Assembly (NCBI RefSeq): GCF_001280595.1
Contig: NZ_LITU01000036.1
Coordinates: 138,118-202,117, forward strand
Origin: Paenibacillus xylanivorans
GTDB lineage: Bacteria > Bacillota > Bacilli > Paenibacillales > Paenibacillaceae
Length of the DNA stretch: 64,000 nucleotides
Direction: 5' to 3'
The notes under the pieces are model-generated. The model was given only the letters and a program-made list of their open reading frames with translations, had not been told where the DNA came from and did no database searches. Made by a program: the position numbers and the translations under genes. Position 1 is the first letter of the stretch, and the number at the start of each line of letters is the position of its first letter. Positions 45,501-54,505 of this stretch are shown here, piece by piece.

Positions 45501-45785
45501 GAGCAGCAGCTTGAATGTATCTTTGGGCGATATTGCCAGCCCTTCCAACGTCCGTCCGAGCAATTGACGCCGCTTCGTACCCTTCGCTTCCGCGGCATTA
45601 CGCATCGGATTGGGCCAGCGAAGCTCCGCAAGACGCAGAGCGGCAGGCTGAAACAGACGACCCCCGTCGCCAAAATTCAGCTTCCTTACCACGTGGCTCC
45701 ACGCATCCACACGCGGCTCCGATGTTTCACCGGAAAAACAAAAAAATACGTCACCAAGCCATACTCCATACAGCGATTGCATCAT
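42582..45785 (-). CDS. SNF2-family ATP-dependent helicase/translocase
   Basis: A 1067-residue protein of the bacterial SNF2/Rad54 type. The N-terminal 500 residues are the bacterial SNF2-associated region. The motor follows: RPYQERGYQWL, motif I ADDMGLGKTIQVI, Ia VCPTSLLGNWQREL, II LDEAQYIKN, III MTGTPVENRLSELW, IV ALIFTQYVAMGELL, V SLRAGGVGLNLTRAS and VI QATDRVFRIGQNRNVQVHKL. These enzymes translocate on duplex DNA; the cellular role in Firmicutes is poorly known. It is operonic with a SWIM protein. The start has no strong ribosome site. Confidence 0.95.
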   Translation of the reverse strand: MMQSLYGVWLGDVFFCFSGETSEPRVDAWSHVVRKLNFGDGGRLFQPAALRLAELRWPNPMRNAAEAKGTKRRQLLGRTLEGLAISPKDTFKLLLHWDESILNAAGIQAGEEIRYWVKAAQFTQELLLRGEFSPSAEFAAKTGARRRTGQETLTGVWRPRLLQEADVDRFRELAESMPPIGLSAPGAYASSEPESREEAGAAVLFSFMSGMVHAVVTGEMGGMDSELSRYRTPFRRGSSPVAELWWNSLVSMFRPVTVQGPTEEMAELIGMLQEAGGTVRPVVGSEETAPTEGELKLVLRLEPPLGDHESLWGITFWADSVQESGLRLPARTIWAHPERDLDRGKVCYISAAEQLLMALGHAAELAPELETALLHARPEGMKLEQQAFFEFLTYAVPRLQKAGVTVLMPSRWSRAGKRRAGLRLQMLNRGTERPLGAPSALGMEQLVAFKAEPMLDGKPVTAEELAALAEATVPYVMFRGEWIEVDTKEIRQVLRYMKKEEEQYMPLSEWLHLAAEEGDDTAWKGLSVFGAESEGLLSFLLDGQVLRSIEPRRVPEELHGELRPYQERGYQWLSAMRELGFGVCLADDMGLGKTIQVITCLLDLKHEELQAAAEEAREHEAFMGMEERSTNGEHPDVHDAHLPALIVCPTSLLGNWQRELKRFAPNLSLYIHHGGQRLHGNAFQAEAQSHDIVLTTYHLAGRDGPDLASLHWSTVVLDEAQYIKNYRTKQAQSVMRLSTPHRIAMTGTPVENRLSELWSIFQFLNPGYLGTASSFRQRYTGMGPSEENAASLRELHRLVSPFMLRRLKSDPDIRKDLPEKLELKSYCSLTPEQTVLYQRVVDDLMGGLDGRNGIARKGIVLSSLTKLKQICDHPVLADSSRKDHGKAEASGKMERLLELLDAIRDNGESALIFTQYVAMGELLVSRLTQRYEEEPYFLHGGVSKSQRDDMVETFQKGEGPSLFVLSLRAGGVGLNLTRASHVVHYDRWWNPAVENQATDRVFRIGQNRNVQVHKLICQGTLEERIDELIESKKALSEQVVGSGEHWLTEMSDDELRGLISLQGETWL

Positions 45786-46047
45786 TACAGTCTCCCGTCA
45801 TCCCTTCGCATTGTTACTCTCCATCATATACGAAAATGCTCGGATTTAAAAACTTTTACAGATAAAAATTGCTTCTTTTATTCCCCTTCCCCTCTGATCT
45901 GTACCGAAAAATAGTTCCGTTCCCGTTTTTTCTGCTTCCACATCACTTCGAAAAAACATCTGCAAACCACTTCATACTATATTATGTATACCTGTTAAAA
46001 GGTGAAACACGCCACGTCTTAGCATTTGAAGATAGGATGCTTACACG

Positions 46048-46087
46048 AAAAAATGCCCCTCATCCCCAAAAGGGGTTAAGGAACATT
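46048..46087 (-). terminator. Terminator of the cheW-like gene
   Basis: 46052-46067 and 46072-46087 pair at 15 of 16 positions (CCCC/GGGG core, AAAA loop), and the A run at 46048-46053 gives six Ts on the minus strand, 40 bases after the stop. Confidence 0.88.
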
Positions 46088-46127
46088 TTCATAATCCATT
46101 CAATATGTGCTTTGTGTATATTAGCGT

Positions 46128-46568
46128 TCACTGCGATTTGGTTAAATTTCCGAGTAATACATCCAGATTAAGAATGCCGGCCTCGTGATCGTCATTATGT
46201 GCGATTTCTTTGAAAATCCCTGTTGTGTAACGACGATATCCTTCCGTAGGCTCTTCAAATCGATCATATGTCACGACCGAATCCACGGAATCGACGACGA
46301 GCGGCACATAACCGTCGTGGTAAGGAACGACAATGATGCGTGTGGAAGGTGTAGGCTCTTCGTCAGGCATGCCCAGCAGAACACGTACACTGACCACAGA
46401 AACCACTTTGCCGTACAGAGGCGTAAAACCCTTAATTTCGGGGCTGCCAAAAGGAACGGTGGTCACAGGGAGCATTCTGATAATTTCATGAACTTCATCA
46501 ATACGAAGCACACAAATCTGATTTCCGACCGAGAAATTAATGTATTGAACTTGAATTTCCTCATCCAT
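46128..46568 (-). CDS. CheW-like chemotaxis coupling protein
   Basis: About 146 residues from the ATG at 46568 (MDEEIQVQYINFSVGNQICV); the frame stays open to 46649, but that extension is not CheW-like. CheW links chemoreceptors to CheA. Seen are YINFSVGNQICVLRIDEVHEI (beta-1/2), TTVPFGSPEIKGFTPLYGKV with the conserved G, and VPLVVDSVDSVV. A second piece GIFKEIAHNDDHEAGILNLD closes the fold. Residue EIKGF replaces the usual Y..G.IN.RG, so it may be a divergent or CheV-like coupler. No other che genes are near. Confidence 0.85.
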   Translation of the reverse strand: MDEEIQVQYINFSVGNQICVLRIDEVHEIIRMLPVTTVPFGSPEIKGFTPLYGKVVSVVSVRVLLGMPDEEPTPSTRIIVVPYHDGYVPLVVDSVDSVVTYDRFEEPTEGYRRYTTGIFKEIAHNDDHEAGILNLDVLLGNLTKSQ

Positions 46569-46925
46569 AGTTATATCCAAACCCTTCTTGTTTTCAGTCT
46601 CATCGAAGTCTTCATTATCATAATCTTTACCATGAGATTTACATAGCACTTATCTACAGATCTAAGAACACAATCTCACGTTTTGGTTAGATCCTTCATT
46701 TGCCGCTACTTGGACATCACGATGCTCAAGCCTTTACTATTATATCGGTCTATGTAAGATAAATTTTTACCCACGGAATGAAGATGTCGATTTTGTATCC
46801 CGATGGAAGAGCAGAGATTCGGAACCGGACAAGTATCTCGACAAGGATACCTACGTCAAAAACACCTTCATGTCCACCAGATTCGCGGACAAGAAAGTGT
46901 CTTCGGTTGACTCGATCCAGCATTC
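46569..46925. other. Intergenic region upstream of cheW and after the ABC ATPase
   Basis: About 355 bases. The 5' side of the cheW-like gene lies here. A minus-strand frame (46750-47016) overlaps the end of the ABC ATPase and has no ribosome site or family resemblance. No clear terminator for the long peptide operon was found. Confidence 0.4.
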
Positions 46926-47888
46926 CTAATACAAATGACACGCCACCTGGCGTCCCGGGGAAATCTCCCGCAGCTCCGGGATAACAGAGCGGCATTCGTC
47001 CTTCACATACCGACAACGGGTATGAAACGTGCAGCCGGGTGGTGGATTTTCCGGATTAGGCACGTCGCCGCCCAGGACGATCCGTTCCTTTTGCACATTT
47101 GGATCCGGAACCGGAACAGCGGACATCAATGCTTTCGTATATGGATGCAGCGCTTCGGTGAACAGTTCGGATGTGGGTGCAAGCTCGACCACTTTGCCCA
47201 GATACATGACCGCCACACGATCACTGATGAACTTGACGACGGATAGATCATGAGAGATGAACATATACGTCAGTCCGAACTGTTCCTGCAGATCCTGCAT
47301 CAGGTTCAGCACCTGAGCCTGAATGGACACATCCAGCGCTGACACTGGCTCGTCACACACAATGAACTTCGGGTTCAGGGCGAGGGCACGAGCAATGCCG
47401 ATCCGTTGGCGTTGTCCACCCGAGAATTCGTGTGGGAAGCGGTGTGCCTGATACGGAGATAATCCCACAACCTCCATCAGCTCTTCGATTCGGCTTTTCA
47501 GCTCGTTTTTCCCCAACTTGTGATGGGTAAGCAGCGGCTCCTCCAGGGTACGTTGTACCGTCCAGCGCGGATCGAGTGAAGCATACGGGTCCTGGAATAC
47601 CATCTGCATGTCGGTTCGGAAACGGCGCAGCTCTTCTGGCGGCAGCTTTCGTACATCCTTGCCTTCGAAGAACACCTCGCCATCCGTCGGCTCAATCAGG
47701 CGCAGGATTGCACGACCCGTGGTGGATTTGCCACAACCGGACTCTCCGACCACGGCAAGCGTCTCACCCCGCTCCACGGACAACGTAACACCATCCACCG
47801 CTTTGACAGCACCGACCTGTTTGGAGAACAGACCTTTGCGGATCGGATAATGCTTCTTCAGGTTTCTAACTTCCAGTATCGCACTCAT
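46926..47888 (-). CDS. Oligopeptide/dipeptide ABC transporter ATP-binding protein (OppF/DppF type)
   Basis: A 320-residue ATPase with Walker [14 protein letters not shown]-loop in MVFQDPYASLDPR, signature FSGGQRQRIGIARAL and Walker B FIVCDEPVSALDVS. The C-terminal extension PNPENPPPGCTFHTRCRY is typical of Opp/Dpp ATPases, whose Cys-rich loop can bind an Fe-S cluster. It overlaps the upstream ATPase gene by ATGA. It powers peptide import together with the B/C permeases and the lipoprotein of this cluster. Confidence 0.95.
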   Translation of the reverse strand: MSAILEVRNLKKHYPIRKGLFSKQVGAVKAVDGVTLSVERGETLAVVGESGCGKSTTGRAILRLIEPTDGEVFFEGKDVRKLPPEELRRFRTDMQMVFQDPYASLDPRWTVQRTLEEPLLTHHKLGKNELKSRIEELMEVVGLSPYQAHRFPHEFSGGQRQRIGIARALALNPKFIVCDEPVSALDVSIQAQVLNLMQDLQEQFGLTYMFISHDLSVVKFISDRVAVMYLGKVVELAPTSELFTEALHPYTKALMSAVPVPDPNVQKERIVLGGDVPNPENPPPGCTFHTRCRYVKDECRSVIPELREISPGRQVACHLY

Positions 47889-48862
47889 ATGATCCCCTCC
47901 TGTTGCAGCAGACAGCGGCAGCTGTGGCTTGGTGTCGTCTCCAATAATTCCGGTTGTATTGTCTCACAGCGTGCTTCCTTCACCGGACAACGAGGGGCAA
48001 AACGGCAGCCGGACGGCATATGGGCAGGGTTCGGCACCTGACCCGGAATGGACTGAAGACGATCCTGATCTCCCGCAAGCTGTGGCAGTGAAGCCAGCAA
48101 ACCGCGGGTATACGGATGCTTGGGATCGGCAAAAAGGGTTTTGACATCCGTCTCTTCCACCACTTGTCCGGCGTACATCACCATGACACGATCACACATC
48201 TCAGCTACAACGCCGAGATCGTGGGTAATCATCATGATTGCCATATTTTCCGTCCGCTGGAGGTCACGCATCAAGTCCAGAATCTGCGCCTGGATGGTCA
48301 CATCCAGAGCGGTTGTCGGTTCATCCGCGATGAGCAGCTGCGGACTGCATACCATCGCCATGGCGATCATCACCCGCTGGCGCATCCCGCCGGAGAGCTG
48401 GTGAGGGTATTGCTCTGCAATTTTATCGGGACGGGGAATGCCGACTTTGCGCAGCATCTCAACGGACCGTGCCCAAGCCTCTTTTTTGCCCAGCTTCAGA
48501 TGGTATCGTGCCGCCTCGGAGATTTGTTTACCGACTTTGAATACCGGATTAAGCGAGGTCATTGGCTCCTGAAAGATCATCGCCATCCGGTTACCCCGAA
48601 TCCGGCGAATTTCCCGTCCGGACAGCTTGAGCATGTCCTTCCCCTGAAAACGGACTTGTCCTGACGCCACACGGCCGATCTTCTTGGGAAGCAGCTGCAT
48701 AATCGATAACGAGGTAATACTTTTCCCGCATCCCGACTCCCCGACAATACCCAGCGTCTCACCCTGCCGTATGGAAAGGCTGATCCCGTCCACGGCACGT
48801 ATGACGCCTGCATCCGTGATAAACTCTGTTCGCAAATCCGAAACTTCGAGCAGTGCAGTCAT
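47885..48862 (-). CDS. Oligopeptide/dipeptide ABC transporter ATP-binding protein (OppD/DppD type)
   Basis: A 325-residue ATPase from the ATG at 48862, preceded by GGGAGGGG; a frame to 48883 is an unlikely extension. Walker [26 protein letters not shown], signature [14 protein letters not shown], Walker [15 protein letters not shown], and the C-terminal [17 protein letters not shown] motif of the Opp/Dpp group. It starts about 110 bases after the M20 peptidase gene. Confidence 0.95.
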   Translation of the reverse strand: MTALLEVSDLRTEFITDAGVIRAVDGISLSIRQGETLGIVGESGCGKSITSLSIMQLLPKKIGRVASGQVRFQGKDMLKLSGREIRRIRGNRMAMIFQEPMTSLNPVFKVGKQISEAARYHLKLGKKEAWARSVEMLRKVGIPRPDKIAEQYPHQLSGGMRQRVMIAMAMVCSPQLLIADEPTTALDVTIQAQILDLMRDLQRTENMAIMMITHDLGVVAEMCDRVMVMYAGQVVEETDVKTLFADPKHPYTRGLLASLPQLAGDQDRLQSIPGQVPNPAHMPSGCRFAPRCPVKEARCETIQPELLETTPSHSCRCLLQQEGII

Positions 48863-48973
48863 GTTGTTCCCCTCCCATACCATTACATTCTGAATCTTCT
48901 ACACCCGTACACATGTCCCTACCACTCTGTCGTTCAGCTTGGTTCTCCAATCGCCCTTCTCTCCCGAAAAGAG

Positions 48974-50311
48974 TTAGCGCTTGAAGGTCGAAGCTTCTTC
49001 CGAAGATGCATTGTTCAAACCCTGCAATGACGTCTCATCTTCCAGGCCTTCCACACCCAAATATTTAAGCGCGCTCAGCGCATACACTTTGGCGCACTGG
49101 ATAATCTGCCATACGGGTGCTTTTTCGTTAAAATTGTGAATTGTGGACAGCTCTGCCGGACCATATTGCAATACCGGAATCTGATGATTACGGAAGTGGC
49201 GTGCATCGCTGGATGCCCATTGCAGCACACCGTACGCCTCTTCGCCGCTCACTTCGCTGATGCTCTCCACCAGTTGGCTAACGATCGGTTCATGCGCTGG
49301 AGTCCAGTTTGCGTTGCCCTGGAAGCCAAACGGCTTCAGCTCTGACTCAATTCCCGCTTCAAGCAGAAGCGAGCGAGCACGGTCGAGCACATCCCGGTAA
49401 TCTACTCCAAATGGAACACGGGAGTCCACCTGAACAGTGCAGCGATCCGCTACCACATTCACCTTGGTTCCACCCTGAATTGAACCGATATTCACCGTGA
49501 CATGGTCGAACACCTGATAGGCCAGACCTGCCTGTTCGCGGTCACGCGCGTACTCTTGCGAGATTCGGATGATATCCTTCACTTCTTCCGGGATGTCCGG
49601 CTTGATGTCCCACAGCCGCTGCAAGGCTTCAATGCCTTTGGCTGCCTTCACAATCGCATTATCCCCTACAATCGGTTGTAGGCTGCCATGACCCGGTGTA
49701 CCTTCCACCGTAAACTCAAACCAGCAGCTCCCCTTTTGTCCAATCGTTGGATGCTGGGGGCTGGATGGCTCGGCAATGACTGCCGCCGTACCGGTTGCCA
49801 GACCACGTTCCAGCACCCATGGTACACCCAGATCGCCGCCTGTTTCCTCATCGGGAACAATCATCAGTGACAGGTCACCTCGCAAAGGTACACCTAGCTT
49901 CGCTAGAATAACCGTCGCAAAGATCAGCCCCGCAAGCCCGCCTTTCATGTCGGATGCCCCGCGTCCAAGCATGTACCCATCCTTGATTTCGCCACAAAAC
50001 GGATCAAAATCCCATCGGGAGAGATCCCCGGCTGGCACAACGTCTGTATGACCACAGAAAATGAGATGTTTATCTGACTTGTCTGCGCCTTCTCCGTTCA
50101 ATGTCGAGATCAGGTTAAACATGGTTTCCGTTGCCGCGTGTACTTTGGTGTCGATTCCGGCCTGATGCAGATATTCGATAATAAAAGCGCTAATCTCGCG
50201 CGAATCCCCTGGAGGGTTCTCCGTAGGAAACCGAATCAATTGTGAACATAACTCCAGTAATTCATCCTGACCTTCCTCAATTGCATCAAGTACCTTCCTT
50301 TTCCAATCCAT
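48974..50311 (-). CDS. M20 family metallopeptidase (ArgE/DapE type)
   Basis: A 445-residue cytoplasmic di-zinc hydrolase. The active-site elements are CGHTDVVPAG (metal His and Asp, near 87), GRGASDMKGGLAGLIFA (bridging Asp), and VPDEETGGDLG (catalytic Glu and metal Glu). NQIPVLQYGPAE near the C-terminus carries the region of the last ligand. The family cleaves amides such as N-acyl amino acids, carnosine-type dipeptides or succinyl-diaminopimelate. Its place between the binding protein and the ATPases of a peptide importer suggests it hydrolyses the imported compound. AAGGAG precedes the ATG. Confidence 0.93.
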   Translation of the reverse strand: MDWKRKVLDAIEEGQDELLELCSQLIRFPTENPPGDSREISAFIIEYLHQAGIDTKVHAATETMFNLISTLNGEGADKSDKHLIFCGHTDVVPAGDLSRWDFDPFCGEIKDGYMLGRGASDMKGGLAGLIFATVILAKLGVPLRGDLSLMIVPDEETGGDLGVPWVLERGLATGTAAVIAEPSSPQHPTIGQKGSCWFEFTVEGTPGHGSLQPIVGDNAIVKAAKGIEALQRLWDIKPDIPEEVKDIIRISQEYARDREQAGLAYQVFDHVTVNIGSIQGGTKVNVVADRCTVQVDSRVPFGVDYRDVLDRARSLLLEAGIESELKPFGFQGNANWTPAHEPIVSQLVESISEVSGEEAYGVLQWASSDARHFRNHQIPVLQYGPAELSTIHNFNEKAPVWQIIQCAKVYALSALKYLGVEGLEDETSLQGLNNASSEEASTFKR

Positions 50312-50367
50312 CCTGATCAGGCTCCTTCCAATATCGGTTGTATCGTGCTCAATACGAATTGTCAGAA

Positions 50368-50387
50368 GACAGGCATGATTGCCTGTC
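50368..50387 (-). other. Intercistronic hairpin between binding protein and peptidase genes
   Basis: GACAGGCA (50368-50375) and TGCCTGTC (50380-50387) pair perfectly around TGAT, with no T run. Such hairpins after binding-protein genes often stabilise the upstream mRNA or partly terminate transcription. Confidence 0.5.
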
Positions 50388-50406
50388 CCCCGAGTCGTCC
50401 GTTCAA

Positions 50407-51990
50407 TTACTGCTCTTTGCTAAGTGGATAGAAACGCAGAACTTCATCCGGGTAATACACATATCCGCTAACTTTGTTGTTCATGCCGACAACCCGGTTG
50501 TATTCGTAAAGATATGCCCATGGCGCTTCTGTCGTAATAATCTCCTGTGCCTTCATGTATAGCTCGTTGCGTTTCGCCTGATCTGGTTCAGCACCCGCCT
50601 CTTCCCACAGTTTGTTAACTTCCGAATTGTTGTAATGAATGTAGTTGGAAGAGCCTTCTCCGTAGAGCAGGAAACCCAGGTGGTATCCAGGATCGTTAAC
50701 AAAAGAAGTCCATTTGGAGATGTAAGAAACCAAATTCCCGTCTTTTTGCTGTTCCAGGAACTGTGCACGAGCGACCTTGTTGATGTTCATTTTGACACCG
50801 ATCTTTGCCAGCTCAGCTTGAATCAGAACCGCGTCATATTCCCAATCATCAAATCCGGAACCAAGGGTAAAGTCAAAGCTGAACCCTTCCGCATAACCTG
50901 CTTCTTTCAACAATTCCTTGGCTTTATCCAGATTGTACTCGTACACATAGCCCGCATCCGTATAGCCCGGTGTATTGCTTGCCACAGCACTTTTCATCTC
51001 TTTGGCCTGACCATACATGACGTCGTTGATCAATTGGTCATAAGGGATCGCATAGTTGATTGCCTGACGCACTTTTTCATTATCAAAAGGTTTGACATTG
51101 TTGTTCATGGCGAAGAACAAAATCCGATTACTTGCATTCGACTTGATGGTCAAATTACTGTTCTCCTGCAAAGCCGCAACATCTTTTGGAGGAATCTCGA
51201 TCGCCATGTCCACGTCACTCTTGTTCAAAAGCAGAACACGGTTGGAGGCTTCTTTCGTGAATTTCAACGTGACTTTGCTGAGCTTCGGCGCGCCCTGCCA
51301 ATATTCGTTGTTGGCCTGGAAGACCGCTTCACTGGCCGGGTCCCATTTTTCAAGCGTGAACGGACCTGATCCGGCCGCATTTGTTTTCAGATAATCGTCA
51401 CCTTTTTCCTCGACCAGCTTCTGATCCACAATGGAGAAGGTATACATGGCAATGATCTGGGTGAACATGTGGTTTGCTTTATTCAGTACGATCTCGACGG
51501 TTGAGTCGTCCTTGGCGGTCACGCTCTTGATGTCGGCCATTCCGTATAGAAAGCTGCCGGAGCTGGACTTCGCCACACGGTCAAAAGAGTATACAACCGC
51601 ATCCGCATTAACCGGATTTCCACTTTGGAATTTCAGACCGCTCTTGATTTTGAATGTATACGTCGTATTGTCATCAGAAACTTCCCAGCTCTCGGCGAGC
51701 ATCGGCTGAATGTCCTCCGTGTTGGCTACGTCTGCACCATCCACCGTTTTGACACCATAGGTCACCAGCTGGTCATAGATTGCTAGAACCAGCGTATCCG
51801 AGGTCAGGTCATTCGCCTCCGCCGGGTCCATCGTCGTCCCACCCTCGGAATAGGCAACAGTCAGTGTCGGCGCAGGCTTCGTTGCTTCTCCTGAGCCGGA
51901 TGCCACAGGCTGCTGGTTGGCATTGCTGGCACATCCGCCCAGAACAACGGTAAGAGCAATCATTGCAGAAAACCATTTGATCTTTTTCAT
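50407..51990 (-). CDS. Family 5 extracellular peptide-binding lipoprotein
   Basis: A 527-residue solute-binding protein for the ABC importer. The lipobox is VLGGCASN (Cys about 20). Family 5 features follow: VAYSEGGTTMDPAEANDLTS at the start of the mature domain, LAESWEVSDDNTTYTFKIKSGLKFQSGNPV, and KVRQAINYAIPYDQLINDVMYG. Length is typical of DppA/OppA. The ligand is unknown. It is the first gene after the permeases, with a structured 266-base spacer between. Confidence 0.95.
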   Translation of the reverse strand: MKKIKWFSAMIALTVVLGGCASNANQQPVASGSGEATKPAPTLTVAYSEGGTTMDPAEANDLTSDTLVLAIYDQLVTYGVKTVDGADVANTEDIQPMLAESWEVSDDNTTYTFKIKSGLKFQSGNPVNADAVVYSFDRVAKSSSGSFLYGMADIKSVTAKDDSTVEIVLNKANHMFTQIIAMYTFSIVDQKLVEEKGDDYLKTNAAGSGPFTLEKWDPASEAVFQANNEYWQGAPKLSKVTLKFTKEASNRVLLLNKSDVDMAIEIPPKDVAALQENSNLTIKSNASNRILFFAMNNNVKPFDNEKVRQAINYAIPYDQLINDVMYGQAKEMKSAVASNTPGYTDAGYVYEYNLDKAKELLKEAGYAEGFSFDFTLGSGFDDWEYDAVLIQAELAKIGVKMNINKVARAQFLEQQKDGNLVSYISKWTSFVNDPGYHLGFLLYGEGSSNYIHYNNSEVNKLWEEAGAEPDQAKRNELYMKAQEIITTEAPWAYLYEYNRVVGMNNKVSGYVYYPDEVLRFYPLSKEQ

Positions 51991-52155
51991 TTTTAGTTTC
52001 CTCCCCTTTTCGAACCAGTCTTATGATGCGATAGAGCTGTAAAACGTTGCAGCTTTCATTAGACATAGCAAATGTGTGCGCCAATACCTGGAAAGCAATT
52101 CGCCCATACTTCCGATACCAACCGCCACAACATTCGATCATCCTTCTGCCGATAA

Positions 52156-52205
52156 GGGAACCTTGCATGCCCTTACTCCAGGGCATTCCCCGCAAATCGG
52201 TTCCC
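52156..52205 (-). other. Nested hairpin in the spacer before the binding-protein gene
   Basis: GGGAACC (52156-52162) pairs with GGTTCCC (52199-52205), and ATGCCCT (52167-52173) with AGGGCAT (52180-52186). The structure is inside the 266-base gap between the dppC-like stop and the binding-protein start. It could be a terminator relic, an attenuator or a folded leader; the T run is missing. Confidence 0.5.
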
Positions 52206-52256
52206 CCATCCAGCACTCTATGAATCGGTTCTGTAGAGACTGATGGTGATCAGCCC

Positions 52257-53156
52257 TTATTTTCCCGAACGCAACCGTGGGTCCAGTACATCACGGAAAC
52301 CATCTCCGAGCAGGTTAAAGCCAAGTATGGATGTGGCTATAGCCAGTCCAGGGAACGTCACCAGCCACCATTGTCCAGAAATAATGTATTCTCGGCCTTC
52401 AGATATCATGGCCCCCCATTCGGCTGTAGGCGGTTTAACGCCAAGCCCGAGAAAGCTCAAACTGGATGCCGTCAGAATGGCAAAGCCCATTCCGAGCGTG
52501 GCCTGTACCAGCAGTGGTGCCAAAGCATTGGGCAAAATGTGACGAAACAGAATCACTCTGTCCCTCACACCAACGGCTCTGCTGGCTTCCACGTACTCCT
52601 TCTCGCGCAGGGATACCGTCTGTCCATACATCAATCTGGCAAATTCAGGGATGCCGACAATCCCTACAGCAATCATTGCACTCGTCAGTCCGTTACCGAT
52701 GGAAGCGGCGATCGCCATGGAGAGTACCAGCGAGGGAAAGGCAAGCAATACATCCATCACCCGCATAATGATATTGCCGGTACGTCCACCGTAATAAGCA
52801 GCAATTCCGCCAAGTGGAACCCCGATTACAAACGAGATGCTAACGGCAATCAGGCCCGTCCAGATACTAATTCTGGCTCCGTACAGTACACGACTCAGAA
52901 TGTCCCGGCCGTAATTATCCGTACCAAACCAGTGACCACCTGACGGGGATTCCAGCTTCACAGCCGTATTCGTCACGTACGGATCATAAGGGGCAATCCA
53001 GGGGGCAATGGCTGCAATGACTGTCCACATGACGATAAAGGCCAGACCAATGGCAGCGAGCCGATTGCGGAGCAATAGTCTCAGAAAGGTTTTGGGTTTG
53101 GGAACAACCGCTTGTGCAGGTTGGGTTCCCATGGAAGTCGGTGCGGCAGTACTCAC
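52257..53156 (-). CDS. Peptide ABC transporter permease (DppC type)
   Basis: A 299-residue permease with six transmembrane helices. The N-terminal OppC-like helix (LAAIGLAFIVMWTVIAAIAPW) is followed by the periplasmic segment HWFGTDNYGRDILSRVLYGAR, diagnostic for DppC/OppC. The EAA loop is EYVEASRAVGVRDRVILFRHILPNA. It starts 27 bases after the dppB-like gene. Confidence 0.95.
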   Translation of the reverse strand: MSTAAPTSMGTQPAQAVVPKPKTFLRLLLRNRLAAIGLAFIVMWTVIAAIAPWIAPYDPYVTNTAVKLESPSGGHWFGTDNYGRDILSRVLYGARISIWTGLIAVSISFVIGVPLGGIAAYYGGRTGNIIMRVMDVLLAFPSLVLSMAIAASIGNGLTSAMIAVGIVGIPEFARLMYGQTVSLREKEYVEASRAVGVRDRVILFRHILPNALAPLLVQATLGMGFAILTASSLSFLGLGVKPPTAEWGAMISEGREYIISGQWWLVTFPGLAIATSILGFNLLGDGFRDVLDPRLRSGK

Positions 53157-53183
53157 AGCGGTACTCCTCCTTTCGCGGTGACC

Positions 53184-54194
53184 CTATTCATAACGGATTC
53201 GTGGATCAATCAATCCATAGACCAGATCCACCGCCAGATTTATAAAGCTGAACAGAATGGCACTTACGAGTGTGAACGCCTGGATTGGCGCATAATCGGC
53301 AGCCAGAATCGAATCTGTGACATAACCGCCGACGCCGGGCCAGGAAAAGATGGTTTCCGTGATCACCGCACCACCGAGTAATCCTCCAAACTGAAGACCA
53401 AGTACGGTCAACGTGGGAATCAGGGCATTGATCAGGGAGTGTTTGCCGACGACTGCGGATTCGCTCAAGCCCTTGGCTCGTGCAGTACGCACATAATCCT
53501 GTCCGATGACTTCCAGCATGCTGGATCTGGTCATACGTGCTACAATCGCCATTGTTCCTGTGCTCAGGCAGATTGCCGGAAGCAGCAAATGTGCAAGACT
53601 GCTTTTGAGTGCAACCATATCTCCGGTCATGAGACTGTCTATCACGTACAATCCGGTAAGATGAGTCGGTGGATTGAGGTCTCCGCTGATGCGTCCCATT
53701 GGAGCCGGAGCCCAGCCGAGGATGGAATAGAAGATGTAAATAAACAGCAGTCCCAGCCAGAAGATCGGTACACATGCTCCAATCAGTGAGAACACCCTGG
53801 AGATGTGGTCAATAAAGGACTCTTTTCGAGTTGCAGCGATAATGCCTACCGGAATCGCAACACAGATGGCTATAATCACACTGGCCAACGTCAGCTCAAT
53901 GGTTGCCGGAAAGCGGGTAGCGAAGTCACTCAGCACCGTATGACCGGTATGGTAGGCGAAGCCCAGATTCCCTTGAAGCAACTGTCCCACGTAGCTAAAA
54001 AACTGTACAAATAATGGCTTGTCCAATCCCATGTCCATTCGGATTTTGGCAATGACATCATCCGTGGCCTGTTCGCCAGCCATGACAATGGCGGGATCCC
54101 CCGGAAGAACGCGGGACAGGATGAAGGTAATCACCACAATGCCGATCAGCGCCGGAATCATCTGCAGCAGCCTTCGGAGCGTGTAAGCAAACAA
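53184..54194 (-). CDS. Peptide ABC transporter permease (DppB type)
   Basis: A 336-residue permease. It begins MFAYTLRRLLQMIPALIGIV with FILSRVLPGDPA, the DppB hallmark, and has the EAA loop YVRTARAKGLSESAVVGKHSLINAL. GGAVITETIFSWPGVG near residue 285 is also canonical. It is the first transporter gene, separated from the PucR gene by 311 bases that hold a terminator, so it probably has its own promoter. Confidence 0.95.
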   Translation of the reverse strand: MFAYTLRRLLQMIPALIGIVVITFILSRVLPGDPAIVMAGEQATDDVIAKIRMDMGLDKPLFVQFFSYVGQLLQGNLGFAYHTGHTVLSDFATRFPATIELTLASVIIAICVAIPVGIIAATRKESFIDHISRVFSLIGACVPIFWLGLLFIYIFYSILGWAPAPMGRISGDLNPPTHLTGLYVIDSLMTGDMVALKSSLAHLLLPAICLSTGTMAIVARMTRSSMLEVIGQDYVRTARAKGLSESAVVGKHSLINALIPTLTVLGLQFGGLLGGAVITETIFSWPGVGGYVTDSILAADYAPIQAFTLVSAILFSFINLAVDLVYGLIDPRIRYE

Positions 54195-54344
54195 TCGATC
54201 AACCCCTTTAACTCTGATGTCTCACTTGCTGTTTTACGGTTCTCTGTGGACGGCCCAGTCTTGAAATTTGTCTGTTCATCCGTCTTTTCTTTGTAATTGT
54301 GCTTATTTTACCTAGAATCCTAGCGTCGAACTACGTCCCTTTTA

Positions 54345-54378
54345 GCTAAAAAAAAGCACAACCGTTTGTCGATTGTGC
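54345..54378 (-). terminator. Terminator of the pucR-like gene
   Basis: GCACAA (54356-54361) pairs with TTGTGC (54373-54378), and the eight-A run upstream gives a T tail on the minus strand. It separates pucR from the permease genes. The rest of 54195-54505 holds the likely dppB-side promoter; nothing else is visible. Confidence 0.8.
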
Positions 54379-54505
54379 ACTAATGTCTCCTATTTATGTC
54401 ATGTTAAATTACACTCTAAGACACAGTTCGCTATTTTTCGACCTATATCTACCATATCATCCATTGTTGATTTTGCTGTAGAAGCAAGCGTCCGATTGGC
54501 AGGAC

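Noticed and set aside
46750-47016. 88-codon minus-strand frame after the ABC ATPase
   Set aside because: It overlaps the end of the OppF-type gene in another frame and has no ribosome site or recognisable sequence.
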